From JALZAI01 sp038212215 (GTDB lineage: Bacteria; Actinomycetota; Actinomycetes; Mycobacteriales; Jatrophihabitantaceae), in contig JBBQUT010000006.1 of the NCBI GenBank assembly GCA_038212215.1, forward strand, positions 109,230-173,229: a DNA stretch of 64,000 nucleotides, in the 5' to 3' direction. A program made the position numbers and the translations under genes. Shown one piece after another: positions 57,908 to 64,000 of this stretch. The notes beneath the pieces are model-generated. The model was not told the origin of the DNA. It saw nothing but the letters and a program-made list of their open reading frames with translations, and made no database searches. Numbering within the stretch: position 1 is the stretch's first letter; each line of letters begins with the position of its first letter.

Positions 57908-57931
57908 AGTGATTGGGAAATGTCAATCACT
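57908..57931. promoter_or_regulatory. Operator candidate: perfect 8-bp inverted repeat
   Basis: AGTGATTG, eight bases, CAATCACT lies between the divergent MFS gene (start 57889) and the ArsR-like gene (start 57959). It is the only strong dyad in the gap and is well placed to repress both. Confidence 0.6.
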
Positions 57932-57958
57932 TGGCCGCGTCTCCCCTATTCTGGATTC

Positions 57959-58495
57959 GTGACGAGCACCGCGGACGCGCCTCAGCAGCGCCGCAAGGCC
58001 ACCGACGCGGAAGCTCGGGCCCTCGCATCGACCCTCCGGATGCGCATTCTGCGCGTCTGCCTCGGCGAGGCCCATACCAACAAAGAAATCGCCGACGTGC
58101 TCGGCCGCGACCCGGCGAGCATGCTGCACCATGTGCGGCGCCTCGTCGACACCGGCTTCTTGCAGGCGCAGCCGCCGCGCCGCGGCACGCGCGGTGCGCG
58201 GGAGAAGCCCTACCTCGCGACCGGCAAGTCGTGGCGCCTCGATGACAGCGGCAAGGACCGGGTGCTGATCGACGCCTTCCTGGAGGAGATCGCCCTCGTC
58301 GCACCGGCCGATGTCGCAACCGCCCGGCTGGGACTACGGCTGACGCTCGAACAGAAATCGGAACTCGAGCGCCGGATGATCGAGCTGTTGGAGGAATACG
58401 TCGAACTAGGCGACAGAACCGACGCAAACCCCGACCAGCCGGTCCCCGCATGGTCGGTGTTCTTTGCCGTGCACCCTGACCCGAACCGGCGCTGA
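57959..58495 (+). CDS. ArsR-type winged-helix regulator
   Basis: A 178-residue protein from a GTG start. The winged helix is EARALASTLRMRILRVCLGEAHTNKEIADVLGRDPASMLHHVRRLVDTGFLQAQPPRRGTRGAREKPYLATGKSWRL (residues about 18-95). A C-terminal helical part of about 75 residues (LRLTLEQKSELERRMIELLEEYVEL) likely dimerises. No CXC metal site is seen, so it is not a classical metal sensor. It is divergent from the MFS exporter and separated by a strong inverted repeat, and is thus the probable local repressor. Confidence 0.87.
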   Translation: MTSTADAPQQRRKATDAEARALASTLRMRILRVCLGEAHTNKEIADVLGRDPASMLHHVRRLVDTGFLQAQPPRRGTRGAREKPYLATGKSWRLDDSGKDRVLIDAFLEEIALVAPADVATARLGLRLTLEQKSELERRMIELLEEYVELGDRTDANPDQPVPAWSVFFAVHPDPNRR

Positions 58496-58516
58496 CACCG
58501 ATTCAGACACACCCGG

Positions 58517-59548
58517 TCAGCGCGCGGCGGTGCCCTCGGTGTAGTCGTCGTCGCCGCTCGACACCCAGGACATCAGCCCGCGCAGCTCGCGGCCGACCTT
58601 CTCGATCGGGTGCTGTTCCGCCTTCGCGCGCAGTGCCTTGAATTCCGGGGCTCCGGCGTCCTGGTCGGCGATGAACCGCGCGGCGAACGACCCGCTCTGG
58701 ATGTCGGCGAGGATGCCCTGCATGCTCTCCTTCACCCGCGCGTCGATGACCCGCGGGCCGGAGATGTAGTCGCCGTACTCGGCGGTGTCCGAGATCGACC
58801 AGCGCTGCTTGGCCAAGCCCCCCTCGTACATGAAATCTACGATGAGCTTGAGCTCGTGCAGGCACTCGAAGTAGGCGGCCTCGGGAGAGTAGCCGGCCTC
58901 GGTGAGCACCTCGAAGCCGGTCTGCACCAGCGCCGACGCACCGCCGCACAGCACCGCTTGCTCGCCGAATAGGTCGGTCTCGGTCTCCTCGGTGAAGGTC
59001 GTCTTCAGCGCGCCCGCACGCGTGCCGCCGATGGCCTTCGCGTAGGACAGCGCGAGATCCCAGGCCTTGCCGGTCGCGTCCTGCTCGACAGCGATAAGCA
59101 TCGGCACCCCCTTGCCGTCGACGAATTGCCGGCGCACCAGGTGACCGGGACCCTTCGGCGCGACCATCGCCACGTCCACGCCGGGCTTGGGGGTGATGTA
59201 GCCGAAGCGAATGTTGAACCCGTGCCCGAAGAAGATCGCGTCGCCGTCCTTGAGGTTGGGCTCGATCGACTCGGCGTAGACCGTGCGCTGCACATGGTCG
59301 GGCGCCAGAATCATGATCAGATCCGCGTCGGCCGACGCCTCGGCGGGGGTCACCACGCGCAGCCCCTCGTCCTCGGCCTTGGCTCGGCTGGGCGAGCCCT
59401 CCTTGAGCCCGACCCGCACGTCGACGCCGGAGTCACGCAACGACAGGGCGTGCGCGTGGCCCTGGCTGCCGTAGCCGATGACTGCGACCTTGCGCGCTTG
59501 GATGATGGACAGGTCCGCGTCGTCGTCGTAGAAGACTTTCACTGCCAT
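58517..59548 (-). CDS. ilvC: Ketol-acid reductoisomerase
   Basis: A 343-residue class I KARI. The Rossmann motif AVIGYGSQGHAHALSLRDSG lies at residues 23-42 with the NADPH-determining loop GLKEGSPSRAKAE. Further conserved parts are LAPDHVQRTVY, GHGFNIRFGYITP, APKGPGHLVRRQF and TTFTEETETDLFGEQAVLCGG with its Mg-binding acidic residues. It converts acetolactate or acetohydroxybutyrate to the dihydroxy acid in valine, leucine and isoleucine synthesis. It is the last gene of the ilvBNC run, 46 bp after ilvN. Confidence 0.97.
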   Translation of the reverse strand: MAVKVFYDDDADLSIIQARKVAVIGYGSQGHAHALSLRDSGVDVRVGLKEGSPSRAKAEDEGLRVVTPAEASADADLIMILAPDHVQRTVYAESIEPNLKDGDAIFFGHGFNIRFGYITPKPGVDVAMVAPKGPGHLVRRQFVDGKGVPMLIAVEQDATGKAWDLALSYAKAIGGTRAGALKTTFTEETETDLFGEQAVLCGGASALVQTGFEVLTEAGYSPEAAYFECLHELKLIVDFMYEGGLAKQRWSISDTAEYGDYISGPRVIDARVKESMQGILADIQSGSFAARFIADQDAGAPEFKALRAKAEQHPIEKVGRELRGLMSWVSSGDDDYTEGTAAR

Positions 59549-59594
59549 GTGTTTCGTCAGCCTCTCGGTGGATTCAGTGGCGTGGAGGAAGAGA

Positions 59595-60119
59595 TCAAGC
59601 GCTGCGATCGACCGGGCGCAGTGCCGGCTGGGTCATCGACCGCGGGCCGCGGCCCAGCGCAACCATGCCCGACTGCACCATCTCCCGAATACCGTAGGGC
59701 TCGAGCATGCGCAGCATCGATTCGAGCTTGTCCGGACGTCCGGTGAGCTCGATGGTGAGCACCTCGGGCCCGATGTCAGAAACCTTGGCCTTGTACAGCT
59801 CGACGATCTGCAGCACGTCGCGTCGGCTCGCCTCGTCGGCCTTGACCTTGACGAGCAGCAGTTCGCGCTGCACCGCCTGCCGCTCCTCCAGCTCGACGAT
59901 CTTGAGGACGTTGATCAGCTTGTTGAGCTGCTTGGTCACCTGCTCCAGCGCGGAGCCCTCGACGCTGACCAGGATCGTGATCCGCGACACCCCGGGGCGT
60001 TCGGTCGGGCCGACTGCCAGCGATTCGATGTTGAAGCCGCGCCGCGAGAAGAGCCCGGCCACCCGGACCAGCACGCCAGGTTTGTTCTCCACCAGCACCG
60101 ACAACGTGTGAATGCTCAT
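59595..60119 (-). CDS. ilvN: Acetolactate synthase small (regulatory) subunit
   Basis: A 174-residue IlvN/IlvH. The N-terminal ACT domain is TLSVLVENKPGVLVRVAGLFSRRGFNIESLAVGPTE, giving valine-type feedback control. QLNKLINVLKIVELEE links to the C-terminal ALS_ss_C domain (RELLLVKVKADEASRRDVLQIVELYKAKV; YGIREMVQSGMVALGRGPRSM). The ATG at 60119 lies 13 bp after the ilvB stop. The longer open frame upstream is ilvB overlap and was not used. Confidence 0.96.
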   Translation of the reverse strand: MSIHTLSVLVENKPGVLVRVAGLFSRRGFNIESLAVGPTERPGVSRITILVSVEGSALEQVTKQLNKLINVLKIVELEERQAVQRELLLVKVKADEASRRDVLQIVELYKAKVSDIGPEVLTIELTGRPDKLESMLRMLEPYGIREMVQSGMVALGRGPRSMTQPALRPVDRSA

Positions 60120-60132
60120 GCCCGAGCCTGCC

Positions 60133-61887
60133 CTACTCGTCGGCGAACACGGGGCGGATGCCACGCGCCGCCAGGATGTCGTTGTTGGAGGTACCGGCCG
60201 CGACCATCGGCCAGACCATCGCGTCCTTGCCGACGGTGAAGTCGACCACGACCGGACGGTCGTCGATGGCCATTGCCTTCTCAATCGTGGCGTCGACGTC
60301 GGTGGCGCTCTCGCAGCGCATCCCCACGCACCCCAGCGCGTCGGCGAGCTTCACGAAGTCCGGGATGCGCCGCACCGCACCCGAGTGCGTCCCGAGATCG
60401 GTCTGGCTGTAGCGGCCCTCGTAGAAGAGCGACTGCCACTGCCGGACCATCCCGAGGTTGCCGTTGTTGATGACCGCCACCTTGATCGGGAAGCCCTCGA
60501 TGGCGCAGGTGGCGAGCTCCTGGTTGGTCATCTGGAAGCAGCCGTCACCGTCGATGGACCACACCGTCTTGTCCGGACAGGCGGCCTTCGCGCCCATCGC
60601 CGCCGGCACGGAGTACCCCATCGTCCCGAGACCGCCGGAGTTCAGCCAGGTGTAGGGGTGCTCGTAGCCGATGAACTGCGCCGCCCACATCTGGTGCTGG
60701 CCGACCCCGGCGACGTAGATCGCCTCGGGGCCCGCGATCGCGCCGATGCGCTCGATCACGTACTGGGGCGCGAGCGTGCCGTCCTCTGGCTGCTCGTAGC
60801 CCAGCGGGTAGGTCTCGCGCCAGCTGTCGACCTGCTGCCACCAGGCGGTGAGATCGGCGCGACGACCGGCGTCGAACTCGGCCTTGACCGCGGGGACGAG
60901 TTCGCGCAGCACCTCGCGCACGTCGCCGACGATCGGGACGTCCGCCTCCCGGTTCTTGCCGATCTCGGCCGGGTCGATGTCCGCGTGGATGATCTTCGCG
61001 AGCGGCGCGAAGCTGTCCAGCCGCCCGGTGACGCGGTCGTCGAAGCGCGCGCCGAGCGTGATGAGCAGATCCGCCTTCTGCAACGCGGTGACCGCGGCGA
61101 CCGATCCGTGCATGCCGGGCATGCCCAAGTGCTGGCGGTGGCTGTCCGGGAACGCGCCGCGCGCCATGAGCGTCGTGACGAGCGGGATGCCGGTCAATTC
61201 GGCCAGGGTGCGCAATTGCGCGCAGGCGCGTGCCTTGAGCACTCCGCCGCCGACGTAGAGCACCGGGCGCTTGGCCGCGACGATTAGCTTGGCGGCTTCG
61301 CGGATCTGCTTGCCGTGTGGACGGGTCACTGGCTTGTAGCCCGGCAGATCCAGCTGCGGCGGCCAGTCGAAGGTGGTCTGCTCCTGCAGGACGTCCTTGG
61401 GCAGGTCGACCAGCACCGGCCCCGGTCGGCCGGTCGAAGCAAGGTGGAACGCCTCGGCGATGGCCTGCGGGATCTTCGCGGCGTCCTGGACGAGGAAGTT
61501 GTGCTTGGTGATCGGCAGCGTGATCCCGGAGATGTCGGCCTCCTGGAACGCATCGGTGCCGATGAACGCGCGGCCGACCTGGCCGGTGATGGCGACCAGG
61601 GGCACCGAGTCCATGTAGGCGTCGGCGATCGGGGTCACCAGGTTGGTTGCCCCCGGCCCGGATGTCGCCATGCAGACCCCGACCCGGCCGGAGGCCTGCG
61701 CGTACCCCGTTGCGGCGTGCCCTGCGCCCTGCTCGTGGCGGACGAGGACATGCCGGACTCTCGTGGAGTCGAACAGCGGGTCGTAGGCGGGCAGGATCGC
61801 CCCGCCCGGAATGCCGAATACGACATCGGCGCCGATCTCCTCCAGCGAGCGGACGAGTGACTTGGCTCCGGTGACCGACTCGGTCAT
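60133..61887 (-). CDS. ilvB: Acetolactate synthase large subunit
   Basis: A 584-residue ThDP enzyme of the AHAS type. GADVVFGIPGGAILPAYDPLFD with HVLVRHEQGAGHAATGYAQASGRVGVCMATSGPGATNLVTPIADAYMDSVPLVAITGQV contains the catalytic Glu and glycine-rich FAD/ThDP contacts. LNSGGLGTMGYSVPAAMGAK and the ThDP-Mg motif IDGDGCFQMTNQELATC...NN follow. It makes acetolactate and acetohydroxybutyrate. The start at 61887 (MTESVTGAKSL) fits the family and has GGAAAGG upstream; the frame continues upstream through the attenuator. The first gene of ilvBNC, it is preceded by a leader peptide and a terminator hairpin. Confidence 0.97.
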   Translation of the reverse strand: MTESVTGAKSLVRSLEEIGADVVFGIPGGAILPAYDPLFDSTRVRHVLVRHEQGAGHAATGYAQASGRVGVCMATSGPGATNLVTPIADAYMDSVPLVAITGQVGRAFIGTDAFQEADISGITLPITKHNFLVQDAAKIPQAIAEAFHLASTGRPGPVLVDLPKDVLQEQTTFDWPPQLDLPGYKPVTRPHGKQIREAAKLIVAAKRPVLYVGGGVLKARACAQLRTLAELTGIPLVTTLMARGAFPDSHRQHLGMPGMHGSVAAVTALQKADLLITLGARFDDRVTGRLDSFAPLAKIIHADIDPAEIGKNREADVPIVGDVREVLRELVPAVKAEFDAGRRADLTAWWQQVDSWRETYPLGYEQPEDGTLAPQYVIERIGAIAGPEAIYVAGVGQHQMWAAQFIGYEHPYTWLNSGGLGTMGYSVPAAMGAKAACPDKTVWSIDGDGCFQMTNQELATCAIEGFPIKVAVINNGNLGMVRQWQSLFYEGRYSQTDLGTHSGAVRRIPDFVKLADALGCVGMRCESATDVDATIEKAMAIDDRPVVVDFTVGKDAMVWPMVAAGTSNNDILAARGIRPVFADE

Positions 61888-61937
61888 GGCTGGCCTTTCC
61901 GTTTCGTGTTGGCTGACATCGCATGCAGCTGGTGCAT

Positions 61938-61970
61938 CAAAAAGCCCCTCGTGCAATGGCACGAAGGGCT
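61938..61970 (-). terminator. Attenuator terminator upstream of ilvB
   Basis: On the minus strand AGCCCTTCGTGC pairs with GCACGAGGGGCT across a 4-nt loop and is followed by TTTTT, 50 bp before the ilvB start. It is a classical intrinsic terminator in the leader. Confidence 0.85.
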
Positions 61971-61998
61971 GGCGCGGGATCAGGGCTGGCTGGCCTCG

Positions 61999-62034
61999 TC
62001 ACACGCGCCGGGGAATAAGTACGAGCTTGCGCAC
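61999..62034 (-). CDS. ilvB leader peptide (MRKLVLIPRRV)
   Basis: An eleven-codon frame from a GTG reads M-R-K-L-V-L-I-P-R-R-V and stops 29 bp before the attenuator hairpin. The consecutive Leu-Val-Leu-Ile codons are what is expected of a leader sensing all three branched-chain aminoacyl-tRNAs, as known for actinobacterial ilvBNC operons. Confidence 0.75.
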   Translation of the reverse strand: MRKLVLIPRRV

Positions 62035-62131
62035 GAGCCAGACAGTACACGGCTGCGCGTAGGCGGTTCAACAGCATAGGCCGCGCATCTCACCTGACGG
62101 GATCAGGGTGAGTGTGGCAAAACACCCCTTC

Positions 62132-62169
62132 TCAAGCTTCACCAAGACTTAACACAGCGTAAACTCAAG
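62132..62169 (+). repeat. Direct repeat, upstream copy, of CAP-gene promoter-proximal sequence
   Basis: A 38-bp sequence beginning TCAAGCTTCAC and containing AAGACTTAAC and CAGCGTA recurs at 62448-62485 with three mismatches. The downstream copy lies 60 bp before the intact CAP-domain gene. This copy runs directly into the truncated CAP coding sequence. Confidence 0.8.
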
Positions 62170-62364
62170 CTCGTCCGGAACTACGACCAGACCCTCGCCG
62201 GCGTCCTGGGCATGCAGCGCAAGATGTACGGCGAGAAGCCTCCGGGCGAGACCGGTCACCGTGCCAACATCCTGAGCACCCAGTTCACCAAAGTCGGGAT
62301 CAGCGTCGTGTTCGACGCGGCGCATCTCAGGATGTGGGTCACCCAGGACTTCGGACGTCCGTAA
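62164..62364 (+). pseudogene. Truncated tandem copy of the CAP-domain gene
   Basis: A 66-codon frame without a start codon encodes LVRNYDQTLAGVLGMQRKMYGEKPP, GHRANILSTQFTKVGISVVFD and MWVTQDFGRP, clearly related to the C-terminal third of the intact protein at 62546-63112 (GILGIERVMLHEKPP, GHRKNILNTQFTNVGLSVYFD, VWLTEDFGRP). It lacks the signal peptide and the N-terminal two-thirds. The flanking 38-bp upstream repeat and the 3' hairpin are also shared, so it is an internally deleted duplicate. Confidence 0.8.
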
Positions 62365-62380
62365 GGCAAGTAACCGGGCT

Positions 62381-62420
62381 CGGCAGCGTGTGCAGCGTCC
62401 TGGCGCTGCACACGCTGCCG
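62381..62420 (+). terminator. Hairpin after the truncated CAP copy
   Basis: Perfect 17-bp arms (CGGCAGCGTGTGCAGCG and its complement) with a 6-nt loop, followed by TTTGG. The same hairpin, slightly degenerate, follows the intact copy. Confidence 0.7.
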
Positions 62421-62447
62421 TTTGGCGTCGGGCAGCACGCGTGCTCA

Positions 62448-62485
62448 TCAAGCTTCACTAAGACTTAACTCAGCGTAGACTCAAG
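62448..62485 (+). repeat. Direct repeat, downstream copy, of CAP-gene promoter-proximal sequence
   Basis: This is the second copy of the 38-bp repeat (three mismatches against 62132-62169). It lies 60 bp upstream of the intact CAP-domain gene and may include its promoter. Confidence 0.8.
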
Positions 62486-62545
62486 AGTGACCGGCGGGGG
62501 TTCCGTCCAACAAGGACGTCACTACTTCTGGAACTGGACCCAGCC

Positions 62546-63112
62546 ATGATCACTAGGACAGCCCTTCGGACCAGGTGCGCTACGGTGCGTCGATTCTTGC
62601 TCACCTTCGCGGTGAGCGCCTTGATGCTGCTGGCGACAGCCACCTTCGGGACCGCCACCTCCCAGGCCATGTCGACAGCCACGAACACGACGCCGGCCGC
62701 CGCCGCGACCGCGTTGCTCACACTCATCAATCAAGAGCGTTCGTGGTACCACTTGCGCCCGCTCACCGCTAACTGGCCGCTCACCACTACGGCCTACTGG
62801 CACAACCGGCGCATGGCGACGGCGAATGTGTTGTCCCACCAGCTGCCCGGCGAGCTCACTTTCGACAAGCGGATCACGGCCGCCGGCTACCGCTGGACGA
62901 CCTGCGGCGAGAACGTCGCTTACAACGCAGACATGAGCCTCAACGGCATCTTGGGTATCGAGCGGGTGATGCTCCACGAGAAGCCGCCTGCCGACGGTCA
63001 CCGTAAGAACATCCTGAACACCCAGTTCACGAATGTCGGGTTGAGCGTCTACTTCGACAACGTCCATCACAAGGTGTGGCTCACCGAGGACTTCGGTCGT
63101 CCGCAAGGGTAG
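62546..63112 (+). CDS. Secreted CAP-domain (SCP/PR-1-like) protein
   Basis: A 188-residue exported protein. A basic N-terminus and hydrophobic core (RFLLTFAVSALMLLATATFGTATSQA) form the signal peptide. The CAP domain follows: TALLTLINQERSWYHLRPL, WHNRRMATANVLSHQLPGEL with the conserved His, AAGYRWTTCGENVAYN with the conserved Glu, and LHEKPPADGHRKNILNTQFTNVGLSVYF with the second His. Bacterial CAP proteins are secreted and mostly uncharacterised; some bind lipids or sterols. A truncated duplicate lies just upstream. The Arg-rich start and the ATG at 62546 are supported by GGAACTGGACC upstream only weakly. Confidence 0.87.
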   Translation: MITRTALRTRCATVRRFLLTFAVSALMLLATATFGTATSQAMSTATNTTPAAAATALLTLINQERSWYHLRPLTANWPLTTTAYWHNRRMATANVLSHQLPGELTFDKRITAAGYRWTTCGENVAYNADMSLNGILGIERVMLHEKPPADGHRKNILNTQFTNVGLSVYFDNVHHKVWLTEDFGRPQG

Positions 63113-63123
63113 TAAGCCGAGCT

Positions 63124-63155
63124 CGGCAGTGTGTGCAGCGTTGCACACGCTGCCG
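63124..63155 (+). terminator. Hairpin after the CAP-domain gene
   Basis: CGGCAGTGTGTGCA pairs with TGCACACGCTGCCG (one G-T wobble), loop of four bases, 12 bp after the CAP stop. It also sits 12 bp from the convergent ilvD stop and could serve both. Confidence 0.7.
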
Positions 63156-63166
63156 TTGACCGGCGT

Positions 63167-64000
63167 TCAGCCGCACACGGCGCCCTGTGCAGCCGAGCCG
63201 ACGAGTTTGGCGTACTTGCCGAGCACGCCGTAGTCGAAGCGCTGCGGCAGCGGTTTCCACTCCGCCCGGCGGCGCTCGAGTTCGCCCGAGTCGACGCACA
63301 GGTCGAGGGTGCGCGCGGCGAGATCCAGCCTGATCCGGTCGCCGTCGGCAACCAACGCGATCGGACCGCCGAACGCAGCCTCGGGAGCGACGTGGCCTAC
63401 GCAGAGGCCCGTCGTCCCACCAGAGAAGCGCCCGTCGGTCAACAGCAACACGTCCTTGCCGAGTCCCGCGCCCTTGATCGCTCCCGTGACCGCGAGCATC
63501 TCGCGCATGCCGGGACCGCCCTTGGGGCCCTCGTAGCGGATCACCACGACGTCTCCGCCAGCCAGCGAGCCGGCCTCCACCGCGTCCATCGCCGCCCGCT
63601 CACCGTCGAAGACGCGCGCCGTCCCCTCGAACACGTCGCGCTCGATTCCGGCGGTCTTGACCACGGCTCCGCCGGGTGCAAGCGACCCGCGCAGGATGGT
63701 CAGCCCGCCGGTGCTGTGGATGGGAGCCGACACCGCCCGCAGGACCTTGCCGTCGGGGTCCGGAGGGGCGAGGTCGGCGAGGTTCTCGGCCACGGTACGG
63801 CCGGTGACGGTCAGGCAGTCGCCGTTGAGCAGACCGGCATCGAGCAGCAGCCGCATCACGACCGGCACTCCCCCGACCCGGTCGATGTCGGTCATGACGT
63901 ACTGCCCGAATGGCTTCACGTTGGCCAGGTGCGGCACCTTGTCGCCGATCCGGTTGAAGTCGTCCAGGGTGAGCTCGACGTGCGCCTCATGGGCGATCGC
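63167..64000 (-). CDS. ilvD: Dihydroxy-acid dehydratase, C-terminal part (runs off the window)
   Basis: The last about 277 residues of IlvD; the start lies beyond position 64000. Conserved stretches are FNRIGDKVPHLANVKPFGQYVM, GGVPVVMRLLLDAGLLNGDCLTVTGRT, GGLTILRGSLAPGGAVVKTAGIE, FEGTARVFDGE, VVIRYEGPKGGPGMREML, LLLTDGRFSGGTTGLCVGHVAPEA and a C-terminal KYAKLVGSAAQGAV. It dehydrates the product of IlvC to 2-keto acids. With ilvBNC, leuB and cimA, the window carries most of the branched-chain pathway. The Fe-S cysteines lie mostly in the missing part. Confidence 0.96.
   Translation of the reverse strand, partial: AIAHEAHVELTLDDFNRIGDKVPHLANVKPFGQYVMTDIDRVGGVPVVMRLLLDAGLLNGDCLTVTGRTVAENLADLAPPDPDGKVLRAVSAPIHSTGGLTILRGSLAPGGAVVKTAGIERDVFEGTARVFDGERAAMDAVEAGSLAGGDVVVIRYEGPKGGPGMREMLAVTGAIKGAGLGKDVLLLTDGRFSGGTTGLCVGHVAPEAAFGGPIALVADGDRIRLDLAARTLDLCVDSGELERRRAEWKPLPQRFDYGVLGKYAKLVGSAAQGAVCG

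Noticed and set aside
61888..62060. T-box riboswitch upstream of ilvB
   Set aside because: No T-box sequence or specifier stem was seen; the short Leu/Val/Ile leader frame and terminator explain the region better.
1..64000. CRISPR arrays, transposases, rRNA genes
   Set aside because: No regularly spaced repeats, transposase motifs or rRNA sequence were recognised.

Overview
The window is high-GC DNA with short intergenic gaps, ATGA/GTGA start-stop overlaps, frequent GTG starts and actinobacterial gene families: ANTAR and DosS-like sensors, Acg-type nitroreductases, holin-X/DUF3618 envelope proteins, PRC-DUF2382, and ilv/cim leaders of the ribosome-attenuation type. It is best read as the chromosome of an aerobic actinomycete. 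I cannot name the genus from sequence alone. No rRNA, transposase, integrase, prophage or CRISPR array was seen.

Region 1 (about 0.57-17.9 kb) is the most unusual part. It groups an MttB-superfamily methyltransferase without pyrrolysine, a cognate corrinoid protein, a pterin-binding methyltransferase, a 2Fe-2S/ASKHA corrinoid-reactivation protein, a DUF1638 protein, a MetF-like reductase, formyl-THF deformylase (PurU), two IclR regulators, a dimethylglycine-dehydrogenase-like flavoprotein with EtfB and EtfA, and a complete OpuC-type betaine ABC transporter. Together they suggest uptake of a quaternary amine (glycine betaine or a relative) and B12-dependent removal of the first methyl group onto tetrahydrofolate. 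The methyl-folate would then be oxidised to formate, and the next methyl removed oxidatively through ETF. This is logic mostly known from anaerobes, here combined with aerobic flavoenzymes. A short CGCAACA half-site recurs in front of four of its genes.

Region 2 (17.9-22.8 kb) is a LacI-controlled operon: amidohydrolase, cysteine-dioxygenase-like cupin, monomeric-sarcosine-oxidase-like protein and a betaine/homocysteine-methyltransferase-like protein. It probably continues N-methyl or sulfur-amino-acid catabolism. At three start/stop junctions in regions 1-2 there are related 75-78-nt GAGCGAAGCGAG-type elements. Each forms an uninterrupted 24-25 codon reading frame, and two of them end in ATGA on the real start codon.

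Region 3 (22.8-29.5 kb) encodes envelope proteins (DUF4389, YihY, DUF3618, holin-X, an amphipathic-repeat protein), a TetR regulator and a GT87 mannosyltransferase. Region 4 (29.6-40.6 kb) resembles a dormancy/hypoxia (DosR-type) regulon: two CBS-BON proteins, a DosS-like GAF kinase, two Acg nitroreductases, a universal stress protein, a GAF-ANTAR protein, CorA and PRC-DUF2382. DosR-box-like sequences are present, but no DosR-type response regulator lies in the window.

Region 5 (40.9-48.5 kb) has a kinase-like protein, a DHA2 drug exporter, a MarR regulator fused to a PDZ-like domain, a decayed AraC gene, PspC, a secreted phosphoesterase and a GGDEF-EAL protein. Region 6 (48.8-64 kb) has tRNA-Glu and tRNA-Gln next to gltX, a FAH-family hydrolase, two unknown membrane proteins, and the branched-chain amino-acid block cimA, leuB, ilvC, ilvN, ilvB and ilvD. 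Both cimA and ilvB are preceded by a leader peptide (MSVFTIIIE; MRKLVLIPRRV) and a terminator hairpin. A CAP-domain secreted protein and a truncated tandem copy of it sit between ilvB and ilvD.
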